From JAXMHQ01 sp046346665 (GTDB taxonomy: Bacteria > Verrucomicrobiota > Verrucomicrobiia > Limisphaerales > JAXMHQ01), in assembly GCA_046346665.1 (NCBI GenBank), contig JAXMHQ010000010.1, positions 59,449 through 123,448 on the forward strand: DNA of 64,000 nucleotides, written 5' to 3'. Both the position numbers and the translations under genes were made by a program. The notes under the pieces were generated by a model. The model saw only the letters and a program-made list of their open reading frames with translations, searched no databases and was not told where the DNA came from. Shown here one piece after another: positions 1 to 7,153 of the stretch; position 1 is the first letter of the stretch, and each line of letters starts with the position of its first letter.

Positions 1-1012
1 CGCCCTCATCGGCCTCGAACACGATCACGCGCTCGGCTTCATCCCCGGACTGAAGGGGCGCGGCGACGTTTGCCTCGTCGGAATTGTGGAGTCGAACCCA
101 GAGCTGATCGCCCGCTACGCCGGCCGGTTCGAACTGAACACGAACCTGTTCGTCCCCAGCCTCGACGCCCTGCTGGCCCGCACCAACGTCCAGGCCGCCG
201 CCGTGTTCAGCAGCGCCTTCGACCATCGCAAAATCGTCGAAGCCTGCGCCGCCAAAAAGATCGATGTCATGATGGAAAAACCGCTGGCCGTGAACATGGA
301 ACATGCCCGGGCCATCGCCGCCGCCGCCAAAGCCTCCGGCATCCAGGTGATCGTGAATTACGAAACCACCTGGTACCCGTCCACTCACGCCGCCTACGAC
401 CTCGTTTGCGACCGGCACGAAATCGGCGACGTGCGCCGGATCGTCGTCCACGACGGACACAAAGGCCCGAAAGAGATCGGCTGTTCCACGAATTTCCTGA
501 ACTGGCTGACGGACCCGGTGCTGAACGGCGGCGGCGCGCTGATCGATTTCGGCTGTTACGGCGCAAACCTTGCCACGTGGCTCATGGGTGGACAACGCCC
601 GCTCGCCGTGACGGCGGTGACGCAACAGATCAAACCGGACGTGTACCCCAAAGTGGACGACGAGGCGACGATCGTGGTGGTTTATCCCAAGGCGCAGGCG
701 GTGATCCAGGCGTCGTGGAACTGGGCGATCGACCGCAAAGACATGGAAATCTACGGCCAGACCGGCTACGTGCTGGCGCCCAACAGGGATCTGCTCAATA
801 TCCGCAAGGCCGGATCCAAGGAGACCTCCGTCCGGCCCGACGCCCTCTCCGCACCCGACACCGACCCGGTGTCCTATCTGGTCGCGGTCGAACGCCGCGA
901 GATCAAGCCGTCCGGTCTGTCTTCCCTGGAATTGAATCTTGTCGTGACGGAAATCCTCGACGCGGCGCGCGAATCGGCGAGGACGGGCAGGCGGATTGAC
1001 TTCTCGAAGTGA
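1..1012 (+). CDS. Gfo/Idh/MocA family oxidoreductase, 5' truncated by window edge
   Basis: The frame is open from the first bases, so the true start and the Rossmann glycine motif lie upstream of the window; 336 codons remain of a family usually 350-400 residues long. Family landmarks seen are the E-K-P motif (MMEKPLAVNMEHA), which carries the conserved lysine, and the second-domain signature GGGALIDFGCYGANLATW. Members are NAD(P)-dependent sugar or cyclitol dehydrogenases; the substrate cannot be read from sequence. A GTG at 86 is internal and should not be taken as the start. The gene stops at TGA 1010-1012, just ahead of a repeat hairpin. Confidence 0.85.
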   Translation, partial: ALIGLEHDHALGFIPGLKGRGDVCLVGIVESNPELIARYAGRFELNTNLFVPSLDALLARTNVQAAAVFSSAFDHRKIVEACAAKKIDVMMEKPLAVNMEHARAIAAAAKASGIQVIVNYETTWYPSTHAAYDLVCDRHEIGDVRRIVVHDGHKGPKEIGCSTNFLNWLTDPVLNGGGALIDFGCYGANLATWLMGGQRPLAVTAVTQQIKPDVYPKVDDEATIVVVYPKAQAVIQASWNWAIDRKDMEIYGQTGYVLAPNRDLLNIRKAGSKETSVRPDALSAPDTDPVSYLVAVERREIKPSGLSSLELNLVVTEILDAARESARTGRRIDFSK

Positions 1013-1027
1013 ATGGGCAGTCAACCC

Positions 1028-1127
1028 AGTTTACGAGTTTAAGAGTTTGGGAGTTTAAGAGTGGGGCTCCCTTCGTCTGCGCCATTCCCAAATTCCTAAA
1101 CTCTTAAACTCTTAAACTCTTAAACTG
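1028..1127. repeat. Octamer-period hairpin, GAGTTTNN type
   Basis: The left arm (about 1029-1062) is built of units of 8 nt with core GAGTTT and two variable bases. The right arm (about 1085-1127) is the complementary series with core AAACTC. The arms can fold as an imperfect hairpin around a GC-rich loop that contains GTGGGGCTCC. The same arrangement recurs at 23167-23269 and 31211-31369. It could act as a terminator for the upstream gene, but there is no U tract of the usual type. Confidence 0.75.
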
Positions 1128-1144
1128 AACACTGTCGCGGTGGG

Positions 1145-1172
1145 ATTCGCGTCCATTCGCGTCCATTCGCGG
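1145..1172. repeat. Short tandem repeat, period 10 (ATTCGCGTCC)
   Basis: Two copies of ATTCGCGTCC are followed by a partial third. A related series (AAATTCGCGT twice) lies at 16392-16411, and GACGCGAATT strings occur at 16260 and 21081. The function is unknown. It sits just upstream of the GNAT gene leader. Confidence 0.6.
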
Positions 1173-1263
1173 TTGCCGAGAAACACGTGAAGCGGATCTG
1201 CCCGCAGTTGACACCCCTCGTCATCTATGATCACACTCGGGAAAACAGACGAAAGGCCGCCTT

Positions 1264-1848
1264 ATGTCGCTTGAACTTGAAGTCCGGAAGTTTCCGAAGA
1301 AGCTCGCGATGCGGGATAACCGGAGCTACACTTTTCGCCCGCTCAAAAAGGATGACGAGGCGAAGTTCCACGACTTTTTCATGGCGGTGCCGGAATCCGA
1401 GCGCATGTTCATCAAACATCGCGTCACCGACCCGGCCGTGATCAAGGATTGGTGCCAGAACATCGACCTCGGCCGGAATTTTCCGCTGCTGGCGGTGGCC
1501 GATGGAAAAATCGTCGGAGACGCGACGCTGCATCAGCAGCTCGGCGGCTGGCGGCGGCACATCGGGCGCGTCAGCGTCCTCGTGCTCCCCCAATACCGCG
1601 GCCGCGGCCTCGCCCGCGCCCTCGTCACCGAAATCTCCCAGGTCGCCCGCAGCCTCGGCTTGGAACGGCTCGAGGCGGAATTCATCGGCGAACAGGAAGC
1701 CGCCATCAAGATGTTCGCCATGCTCGGATTCAGCAACCTGCTCCGGCTCGAGGATTACGTGAAGGACATGCAGGCCATCTCGCACGACTACGTGCTGATG
1801 GGATTGAATCTCAAGGTCGACGAGGAATACGCGGGTGTTGGCGGCTGA
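1264..1848 (+). CDS. GNAT family N-acetyltransferase
   Basis: The 194-residue protein has one GNAT fold. The acetyl-CoA pyrophosphate-binding motif is QYRGRGLARALV (about residues 119-130), preceded by the beta-strand GRVSVLVLP and followed by a helix ending at the conserved FAMLGF element. The family transfers acetyl from acetyl-CoA to amines or protein N termini; the substrate is unknown. The ATG at 1264 follows an A/G-rich stretch (CGAAAGGCCG). The long N-terminal part (about 25 residues before the fold) is unusual but in frame. A complementary open frame across the same bases is a high-GC shadow. Confidence 0.8.
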   Translation: MSLELEVRKFPKKLAMRDNRSYTFRPLKKDDEAKFHDFFMAVPESERMFIKHRVTDPAVIKDWCQNIDLGRNFPLLAVADGKIVGDATLHQQLGGWRRHIGRVSVLVLPQYRGRGLARALVTEISQVARSLGLERLEAEFIGEQEAAIKMFAMLGFSNLLRLEDYVKDMQAISHDYVLMGLNLKVDEEYAGVGG

Positions 1849-1875
1849 CGGCGCGGCGCGGTCGCGGTCGCGACC

Positions 1876-1970
1876 GCGAATAGCCGATAGCCGATAGCAA
1901 ATAGCCAAGCAGCGCATGCGGGCCCGGGCGGCTCTAACCGATCGTCATTTGTAATTCGTCATTCGTGATT
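1876..1970. repeat. Two short tandem repeats of period about 7
   Basis: ATAGCCG-type heptamers run at about 1878-1904. CGTCATT/CGTGATT-type heptamers run at about 1941-1970, directly in front of the next gene's ATG. A GC-rich palindrome (CGCGGTCGCGACCGCG) sits just before them. They resemble the heptamer arrays seen in other gaps of the window. Confidence 0.55.
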
Positions 1971-1975
1971 CTCCC

Positions 1976-2236
1976 ATGCATTGTCCTCACTGCGGCGCCG
2001 AGCTGTCGCCGAATGCGAAGTCCTGCCGCGAATGCGGCACCGACGCGTCGACGGAATGGTCGGAAGAGGCGGGCGAAGGCCTCGGCCTGCCGGACGAGGA
2101 ATTCGACTATGAGGATTTTGTCCGGAAAGAATTCGGCAAAAGCCCTGTGCCTCGCGGGCTGCGGCCGTTCTGGTGGATTGTCGGCGTGCTGGTGCTGGCG
2201 ATGATGCTGTGGCTTTGGGTGCGGGGATGGCGGTAA
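1976..2236 (+). CDS. Small zinc-ribbon protein with C-terminal membrane anchor
   Basis: The 86-residue protein opens with a zinc-ribbon knuckle pair, CPHCG at residues 3-7 and CRECG at 18-22. An acidic linker follows, then one hydrophobic segment (about residues 63-82, FWWIVGVLVLAMMLWLWV) ending in arginines, so the ribbon should face the cytoplasm. Many unrelated bacterial proteins share this layout, and the job is unknown. The start ATG at 1976 gives the ribbon its normal position at the N terminus. Confidence 0.65.
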   Translation: MHCPHCGAELSPNAKSCRECGTDASTEWSEEAGEGLGLPDEEFDYEDFVRKEFGKSPVPRGLRPFWWIVGVLVLAMMLWLWVRGWR

Positions 2237-2283
2237 GGCGTGGATCTCGTGTGCTCCTGCTCGTCCTCGTCCTCGTCGTCGTC

Positions 2284-2356
2284 CTCGAACCTCGGAAGGG
2301 ACCAAAGGGACTCATGGGACTCATGGGACCAATGAGACGAATCGTCATTCGTCATT
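2284..2356. repeat. Tandem repeat, period 9 (GGGACTCAT) plus CGTCATT heptamers
   Basis: Nonamers GGGACTCAT, GGGACTCAT and GGGACCAAT follow one another, then GAGACGAAT and a CGTCATTCGTCATT run. The block separates the convergent zinc-ribbon gene and rplQ. Confidence 0.65.
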
Positions 2357-2391
2357 AAAAAACCGGCCCGGCGTTTCCGCCGGGCCGGTTT
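2357..2391 (-). terminator. Rho-independent terminator of the ribosomal cluster
   Basis: Read on the minus strand, a perfect 14-bp stem (AAACCGGCCCGGCG with its complement) closes a GAAA tetraloop and is followed by a run of six T. It lies 20 nt beyond the rplQ stop codon and is the expected end of the long ribosomal transcript. On the plus strand the trailing sequence is TTTCTTG, so it may also act weakly for the zinc-ribbon gene. Confidence 0.9.
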
Positions 2392-2411
2392 CTTGAAACT
2401 GTCTGAGTGCT

Positions 2412-2831
2412 CTACGCCTTGGCTTCTTCGGCCTTGGCCTCGGGCTTTACTTCGGCCGGGGCGCCGGAGTCGGCGGGGAGATCGACCCATTCCAGGATGG
2501 CGAGCTGGGAGGCGTCGCCCTGACGCTGGTGCATTTTGACGATGCGGGTGTAGCCGCCGTTGCGCTGTTTCTGCGTGGGCGCGATGTCGTTGAAGAGGAT
2601 TTTGACCGCGTCCTCCTGGTGGAGCCGGGCCACGGCGAGGCGGCGGTCATGGACCGTGCCGCTCTTGCCGAGCGTGACGAGTTTTTCGGCCACGGACCGG
2701 GCGGCCTTGGCCTTGGCCAGGGTGGTGGTGACGCGCTTGTGTTTGATCAGGCTGCACACCAGGTTGGCAAGCATGGCGTTCCGGTGCTGACCGGTGCGGC
2801 CCAACTTGGCGGTTCGCTTCAAATGTCGCAT
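2412..2831 (-). CDS. rplQ: 50S ribosomal protein L17 (bL17)
   Basis: The 139-residue protein carries the L17 N terminus (MRHLKRTAKLGRTGQHRNAM) and the NGGYTRI motif near residue 91. It binds 23S rRNA in the large subunit. The last 20 residues form an Ala/Glu/Lys-rich tail absent from short L17 versions. It is the last gene of the cluster, 29 nt after rpoA, the standard bacterial order. Confidence 0.97.
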   Translation of the reverse strand: MRHLKRTAKLGRTGQHRNAMLANLVCSLIKHKRVTTTLAKAKAARSVAEKLVTLGKSGTVHDRRLAVARLHQEDAVKILFNDIAPTQKQRNGGYTRIVKMHQRQGDASQLAILEWVDLPADSGAPAEVKPEAKAEEAKA

Positions 2832-2860
2832 AAATCTTCCTCTCTAAAACCTGGTTCCGG

Positions 2861-3883
2861 TTACCGGACCGCCAGGGCCGAGGCATCTTCCTTCGGCGTA
2901 TCCAGCAGGTCGGCGTCGAAGCTCATGCCGAGGGTCAAGCCCAGGGCCTGCAGCTTCTCCTTGATTTCGTTCAACGATTTCTTTCCGAAATTGCGGTACT
3001 TGAGCATCTCGGACTCCGTCTTCATGGCGAGCTGGCCGACGGTGGTGATGTTCGCGTTGTTCAGGCAGTTGGCGGCACGGACGCTGAGCTCAATCTCGTT
3101 GACGCTCATGTTGAGCAGCTTCTTCAGCTTCGTCTTCTCCTCGTCCTGCTTGTCCACCACTTCCTCAAATTCCACCGCCGTCTTGTCGTATCCGACAAAC
3201 ACGTCGAGATGATGCTGGAGGATGGCCGACGCCTGGGTCAGCGCGTCGTCCGGCGAGATGCGGCCGTCGGTCCAGATCTCCAGGACCAGGCGGTCGTAAT
3301 CGGTGCGCTGTCCGACGCGGGCGTTTTCGACGCCGTAACGGACGCGGGTGACGGGCGAGAACAGCGAGTCGATGGCGACGACGCCGATGGCCTGGTTGGG
3401 CTTCTTGTTTTCGTCTCCAGGGCAGAATCCGCGTCCGACCTTTAGTTCGAGTTCCATCTCGAACTTCTTTTTCTTGTCGATCGTGCAGATGATCTGGTCG
3501 GGGTTGACGAGCTCGACGTTCTGGTTGAGCTGGATGTCGGCCGCGGTGACGGGGCCTTCCTTGTTGACCGACAGCAGAAGGGTCTGCGGCTCGCGGCTGT
3601 GCGCGTTAAAGAGAACCTTCTTCAGGTTGAGGACGATTTCCGTCACGTCCTCCACCACGCCTTCCACCGTGGCGAACTCGTGCATGGCGCCGTCGATCTT
3701 GATCGACGTGATGGCCGCGCCCTCGAGCGAGGACAGCAGCACGCGGCGCAGCGAGTTTCCGATGGTGTGGCCGTAGCCCGTTTCAAACGGCTCGGCGATG
3801 AACTTGGCGTAAACGGGCGTCGCGGTGGCTTCATCCTTGCTCAACCGCTTCGGCATTTCAAATCGACCTAATCGTACCGGCAT
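2861..3883 (-). CDS. rpoA: DNA-directed RNA polymerase subunit alpha
   Basis: The 340-residue protein has the alpha N-terminal dimerisation domain (GNSLRRVLLSSLEGAAI near residue 42) and insert domain. A linker follows, then the C-terminal helix-hairpin-helix domain (IELSVRAANCLNNANITT, about residues 263-280), which contacts UP-element DNA and activators. Alpha is the scaffold on which RNA polymerase assembles. Length is close to the usual 315-345. It lies between rpsD and rplQ as in most bacteria, but the 158-nt gap to rpsD holds a repeat hairpin. Confidence 0.98.
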   Translation of the reverse strand: MPVRLGRFEMPKRLSKDEATATPVYAKFIAEPFETGYGHTIGNSLRRVLLSSLEGAAITSIKIDGAMHEFATVEGVVEDVTEIVLNLKKVLFNAHSREPQTLLLSVNKEGPVTAADIQLNQNVELVNPDQIICTIDKKKKFEMELELKVGRGFCPGDENKKPNQAIGVVAIDSLFSPVTRVRYGVENARVGQRTDYDRLVLEIWTDGRISPDDALTQASAILQHHLDVFVGYDKTAVEFEEVVDKQDEEKTKLKKLLNMSVNEIELSVRAANCLNNANITTVGQLAMKTESEMLKYRNFGKKSLNEIKEKLQALGLTLGMSFDADLLDTPKEDASALAVR

Positions 3884-3959
3884 ATGTTCCTTTCAACAAT
3901 TTTAATCTGGCGTTCCCGGCTTGTATTCCCGCGCCGGGGCCGCCCGTATAATTGTGAAT

Positions 3960-4030
3960 GGAGCGCTGGAGAATTGGAGTCGTGGAGTGCTGAAACCAGC
4001 ACTCCAATACTCCGCTACTCCATCACTCCG
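3960..4030. repeat. Octamer-period hairpin, GGAGNNNT type, inside the ribosomal cluster
   Basis: The left arm is four octamers of form GGAGNNNT (3960-3992). The right arm is complementary octamers NNNACTCC (3996-4030). The loop is only a few bases, so a long imperfect stem is expected in the rpsD-rpoA transcript. A relative lies at 14489-14575. Confidence 0.75.
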
Positions 4031-4041
4031 TTGTTCATGGA

Positions 4042-4650
4042 CTAGCGGGAATAAAATTCGACGACCGCCTGCTCGTTGGCGATGGGGTTGATCTCGTCGC
4101 GCGTCGGAATGCGCATGACGGTTCCCTTGAATTCCTCGCGGTTCAGGCTGATCCAATCCGGGAGCGACCGGCTGGTGGAGCTTTCGAGGTTCTTGGTGGC
4201 GAGCTGGCGGGACACGTTGTTGTTCTTGACCTCGATCACGTCGTTCACCTTGAGGCTGAACGAGGGGATGCTGACCTTGCGGCCGTTCACCCGGATGTGG
4301 CCGTGCGAGACCATCTGGCGCGCGGCGGCGCGGGTGTTGGCGAAGCCCAGGTGATACACCACGTTGTCCAGCCGGGTCTCGAGAATCTGCAGCATCTGCT
4401 CGCCGGTGACGCCGCGGCGGCGCAGCGCCTTCTCATACACCCCGCGGAACTGGCGCTCCATCAGGCCGTAGTAATAACGCAGCTTCTGCTTCTCGATCAG
4501 GCCCAGGCCGTAATCGGTGTGCTTGCGGCGCGACTTCGGACCGTGAACGCCCGGACCGTAATTGCGGCGTTCCAGGTATTTGCTGGCGCCAAAAATGGGG
4601 AGGCCGAACCGGCGGCTGATGCGAACCCGAGGACCTGTGTAACGAGCCAT
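4042..4650 (-). CDS. rpsD: 30S ribosomal protein S4 (uS4)
   Basis: The 202-residue protein begins MARYTGPRVRISRRFG and contains the S4 RNA-binding domain (RLDNVVYHLGFANTRAAARQ through GHIRVNGRKV). It is an early 16S rRNA-binding assembly protein and in many bacteria the translational repressor of its operon. The N terminus lacks the four cysteines of zinc-binding S4 forms. It is 43 nt downstream of rpsK. Confidence 0.97.
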   Translation of the reverse strand: MARYTGPRVRISRRFGLPIFGASKYLERRNYGPGVHGPKSRRKHTDYGLGLIEKQKLRYYYGLMERQFRGVYEKALRRRGVTGEQMLQILETRLDNVVYHLGFANTRAAARQMVSHGHIRVNGRKVSIPSFSLKVNDVIEVKNNNVSRQLATKNLESSTSRSLPDWISLNREEFKGTVMRIPTRDEINPIANEQAVVEFYSR

Positions 4651-4659
4651 ACTTTTATG

Positions 4660-4686
4660 ATTTCAAATTTGAAATTTGATACTTGA
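4660..4686. repeat. Heptamer run (TTTGAAA) in rpsK-rpsD gap
   Basis: The gap between rpsK and rpsD is filled by an AAATTTGAAATTTGA series of period 7-8. The same motif occurs at 5350-5375 and 21286-21310, always directly beside a gene end or start. Confidence 0.55.
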
Positions 4687-4693
4687 GATTCAA

Positions 4694-5341
4694 CTAGACC
4701 CGGCGCTTCTTGCGCGGACGGCAGCCGTTGTGCGGAATCGGGGTCATGTCCTTGATCGTGCTGATCTCCAGCCCGATCGCCTGCAACGCGCGGATGGCGG
4801 ATTCGCGGCCGGAGCCGGGACCGCACACGTGCACTTCCACTTCCTTCATGCCGTGCGACATCGCCTGGCGCGCGGCGTCCTGCGCCACCTGCTGCGCAGC
4901 GTAAGCCGTGCTCTTGCGCGAACCCTTGAATCCAACACGGCCCGCGGTGGACCAGCCGATCAAATTGCCGTGCATGTCGGTGATGGTCACCTGGGTGTTG
5001 TTGAAAGTCGCGAGAATGTGGGCGACGCCCACGGAAATGTTCTTGGCACCCTTGGCCTTGACGATCTTCTTGCCGGCCATGTCGTCGGCAAGCAGTTCGG
5101 CGGCGGTGGGGGCGGCGACGGCGGGAGCGGCGCCATCCGCCGGCTTCGCCGCATCGGCGGCAGGCGCGGCAGGCGCGGCAGGCGCGGCGCCGGCAGCAGC
5201 GGCGGGCGCGGCGGCAGCGGCCTTCTTGGCGGGCTTGGCTTCGCCTTCCGCGGCAGCGGCGGCGGGTTTCTCAGCGGCGCCTTCGGCCGGCTTCGCCGGT
5301 TTGGCTTCCTTCGCAGGTTTTTTCTTCGTCTCGTCAGCCAT
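4694..5341 (-). CDS. rpsK: 30S ribosomal protein S11 (uS11) with long Ala/Pro/Lys-rich N-terminal extension
   Basis: Residues from about 99 onward are a complete S11: core NISVGVAHILATFNNTQV, the GPGSGRESAIRALQ loop and the C terminus HNGCRPRKKRRV. S11 forms the platform of the 30S subunit and helps shape the mRNA exit site. The protein is 215 residues against the usual 125-135. The extra 85-90 N-terminal residues are low-complexity (AKPAKPAE, AAPAAPAAPAAD), with basic residues first and then almost only Ala, Pro, Asp and Gly. The extension is in frame, with an ATG at 5339-5341 just downstream of a repeat-filled gap. A shorter start at the internal Met just before AGKKIVKAKGAKN is possible. 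Confidence 0.95.
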   Translation of the reverse strand: MADETKKKPAKEAKPAKPAEGAAEKPAAAAAEGEAKPAKKAAAAAPAAAAGAAPAAPAAPAADAAKPADGAAPAVAAPTAAELLADDMAGKKIVKAKGAKNISVGVAHILATFNNTQVTITDMHGNLIGWSTAGRVGFKGSRKSTAYAAQQVAQDAARQAMSHGMKEVEVHVCGPGSGRESAIRALQAIGLEISTIKDMTPIPHNGCRPRKKRRV

Positions 5342-5342
5342 A

Positions 5343-5420
5343 TAAGTTTTTAAATTTCAAATTTCAAATCTCAGATTTCAGGATTCGATCCTCAACTTTA
5401 GATCTTAAATCTTAAATCTT
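5343..5420. repeat. Mixed heptamer runs in rpsM-rpsK gap
   Basis: The 77-nt gap is made almost wholly of AAATTTC-type units followed by ATCTTAA heptamers, with a short palindrome (GGATTCGATCC) between them. It is AT-rich compared with the genes on both sides. Confidence 0.55.
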
Positions 5421-5814
5421 AGTGGATGCCGGTCTTGGCGTTCGGATTGCGCTGCACGCCGACAGTCTTGCGGGGGCCTTTGCGCGTGCGGGCATTCGTC
5501 TGCGTCCGCTGGCCGCGCACCGGCAAACCGCGCAGGTGACGGACGCCGCGATAACACTTGATCGCCTGCAGCCGCTTCAGGTTCATGCCGATCTCACGGC
5601 GAAGATCGCCTTCGATCACATACTTCCCGTCCTGGATCGCGTGCACGATCTGGGACAACTGCTGCTCGGTCAGGTCCTTCGCGCGAATGCTCGGATCGAT
5701 CTTCGCCCGCTCGAGCACTTCGATCGCGTTCTTCGGCCCAATCCCGTAAATATACCGGAGCGCAATGTCGATGCGCTTGTTCGGCGGAACTTCAACACCA
5801 ATGATACGTGCCAT
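5419..5814 (-). CDS. rpsM: 30S ribosomal protein S13 (uS13)
   Basis: The 131-residue protein starts MARIIGVEVPPNKRIDIALR, has the helix-turn-helix core (YIYGIG, then NLKRLQAIKCYRGVRHLRG) and ends in the basic tail TNARTRKGPRKTVG. S13 contacts the P-site tRNA and forms the B1 bridges to the large subunit. Length is slightly above the usual 118-125 because of the tail after RKTVGVQ. Confidence 0.97.
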   Translation of the reverse strand: MARIIGVEVPPNKRIDIALRYIYGIGPKNAIEVLERAKIDPSIRAKDLTEQQLSQIVHAIQDGKYVIEGDLRREIGMNLKRLQAIKCYRGVRHLRGLPVRGQRTQTNARTRKGPRKTVGVQRNPNAKTGIH

Positions 5815-5866
5815 AGACTTTGTTTCTTAAATTCGTTCGGATCTGCTCGCGCGGATCGGTTTTTGC

Positions 5867-5950
5867 CGGATTATTGGATTACTGGATTGTTGGATTCCTG
5901 CCGGGCTGTCGATCCATTAATCCAATGATCCATTAATCCATTCATCCAGC
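5867..5950. repeat. Octamer-period hairpin, GGATNNNT type, between rpmJ and rpsM
   Basis: The left arm (5868-5899) is GGATTATT, GGATTACT, GGATTGTT, GGATTCCT. The right arm (5911-5949) is the complementary ATCC series with the same 8-nt step. The element occupies most of the 138-nt gap between two co-directional ribosomal genes. Confidence 0.75.
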
Positions 5951-5952
5951 CT

Positions 5953-6066
5953 CTACCCCTGCCGCTGTTTGTGCCGTTTGTTGGTGCAAATCACCCGGAT
6001 GACGCCCTTGCGCCGGACGATCTTGCAGTTTTCGCAAAGTTTCTTGATGGATGCGCGAACTTTCAT
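5953..6066 (-). CDS. rpmJ: 50S ribosomal protein L36 (bL36), zinc-binding form
   Basis: The 37-residue reading frame on the minus strand begins MKVRASIKKLCENCKIVRR and ends NKRHKQRQG. Cys11, Cys14, Cys27 and His32 form the zinc site of the C+ type of L36, the smallest large-subunit protein. It lies between infA and rpsM, its standard position, 33 nt after infA. Confidence 0.95.
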   Translation of the reverse strand: MKVRASIKKLCENCKIVRRKGVIRVICTNKRHKQRQG

Positions 6067-6070
6067 TTTT

Positions 6071-6107
6071 GTTCGTTAAATCGTTAAACTGTTAAACCGT
6101 TAAATTG
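6071..6107. repeat. Octamer run (CGTTAAAN) overlapping the infA stop
   Basis: Four octamers of form GTTAAANN fill the infA-rpmJ gap. The TAA stop codon of infA lies inside one of the units when read on the minus strand. Confidence 0.6.
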
Positions 6108-6372
6108 TCACGTCGTTTCGACCGTAGCCGCGATCGTCAGATTGCGGTCCCATGATCCTGCCGTCGACCAGCACTTTGCCCTGCGACAAATCGCCGGGCC
6201 AAACCTGCAGCTTCAACCGGCTTCCCGGTTTGAATCCGCCAAATTTCAACCGCGTCCGGCCGGACACAAACGCCGTCAACCGGTGCCCATTCGCCAGTTC
6301 CACCCGGGCCGTGCCGTTCGGCAGCGCCTCGAGCACTAGCCCTTCAACTTCGAAGGAGCCTTGTCCTGGCAT
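6100..6372 (-). CDS. infA: Translation initiation factor IF-1 (divergent, repeat-extended C terminus)
   Basis: The 90-residue S1-like OB-fold protein matches IF-1: FEVEGLVLEALPNGTARVEL, then NGHRLTAFVSGRTRLKF, PGSRL and a degenerate version of the SPYDLTRGRI strand (WPGDLSQGKVL). IF-1 binds the 30S A site with IF-2 and IF-3. Usual length is 70-75. Residues 75-83 (GPQSDDRGY) are encoded by a copy of the dispersed GCCGC hairpin repeat, and the last codons and stop come from an octamer repeat. The start at 6370-6372 puts FEVEG at its normal place but overlaps the end of map by 37 nt. Confidence 0.85.
   Translation of the reverse strand: MPGQGSFEVEGLVLEALPNGTARVELANGHRLTAFVSGRTRLKFGGFKPGSRLKLQVWPGDLSQGKVLVDGRIMGPQSDDRGYGRNDVTI
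6124..6150. repeat. REP-like GCCGC hairpin inside infA
   Basis: This is a copy of the dispersed element GTAGCCGCGATC-GTCA-GATTGCGG, with one stem mismatch. It lies wholly within the coding region of infA and encodes residues 75-83. Intergenic copies are at 27596-27702, 54360-54388 and 62630-62699. Confidence 0.8.
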
Positions 6373-7109
6373 GTCAAAATTTCCGGCTCACCCTCGGTGA
6401 TCAGCACCGTGTGCTCAAAATGAGCGGACAGTGAACCATCTTGAGTAACGACTGTCCAGCCATCATTCAAGATTTTCACCCCGGACGAGCCCGCGTTGAC
6501 CATCGGCTCAATCGCCAGCGTCATCCCCACCCGCAGCTTCGGCGACGACTTCCCGTCTACAAAATTGGGCACCTGCGGCTCTTCATGCATCGACCGCCCC
6601 ACGCCGTGGCCCACAAATTCCCGGACGATGCTGAACCCGTTGGCTTCCACATACGTCTGCACGGCACGCGAGATGTCCGACACCCGCTTGCCCGCGACCG
6701 CCTGCGCGATGCCTTCGGACAGCGACTTCTCGGTCACATCCATCAGCTTCTGCGCCAGCACACTGCACCCGCCCACCGCCACGGTCTTCGCCGTGTCCCC
6801 GATAAACCCGTTGTGCACCACGCCGACGTCCAGGCTCACAATGTCGCCAAAAGCCAGTTGCCGCGTCCCGGCCAGCCCGTGAACGACCTGGTCGTTCACC
6901 GAAATACAAATATGACACGGATACTTCCGGTAACCAAGAAACGCGCTTTTCGCACCGTAACTCTTGATCAAATCCGCCGCAAACCGATCGACCTGCTCCG
7001 TCGTCACCCCCGGCTTGATAAATTCCGCCGTTTCCTTCAGCACCGCACCCGCGATCCGGCACGCCGGACGCATCGCTTCCAAATCCCTCTCGTTCTTGAG
7101 AATAATCAT
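6336..7109 (-). CDS. map: Type I methionine aminopeptidase
   Basis: The 257-residue protein removes initiator methionine from nascent proteins. All five metal ligands are visible: Asp94 (SLDVG), Asp105 (IGDTAKT), His168 (GHGVGRSMHEEP), Glu201 (AIEPM) and Glu232 (AHFEHTV). There is no N-terminal SH3 or zinc extension, so it is the minimal bacterial form. It sits between secY and infA; adk, which often precedes map, is missing. The last codons overlap infA by 37 nt. Confidence 0.97.
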   Translation of the reverse strand: MIILKNERDLEAMRPACRIAGAVLKETAEFIKPGVTTEQVDRFAADLIKSYGAKSAFLGYRKYPCHICISVNDQVVHGLAGTRQLAFGDIVSLDVGVVHNGFIGDTAKTVAVGGCSVLAQKLMDVTEKSLSEGIAQAVAGKRVSDISRAVQTYVEANGFSIVREFVGHGVGRSMHEEPQVPNFVDGKSSPKLRVGMTLAIEPMVNAGSSGVKILNDGWTVVTQDGSLSAHFEHTVLITEGEPEILTCQDKAPSKLKG

Positions 7110-7153
7110 GGGACACCTGCCCCGGCGGCCACCAACATCCGCCGGTCAGCCGG

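Noticed and set aside
1028..1127. Octamer arrays as CRISPR
   Set aside because: Units are 8 nt with no spacers of 25-40 nt, and no cas genes are present.
1208..1236. TTGACA followed by TATGAT upstream of the GNAT gene
   Set aside because: The spacing is only 12 bp, too short for a sigma-70 promoter; no better -10 is found at 16-18 bp.
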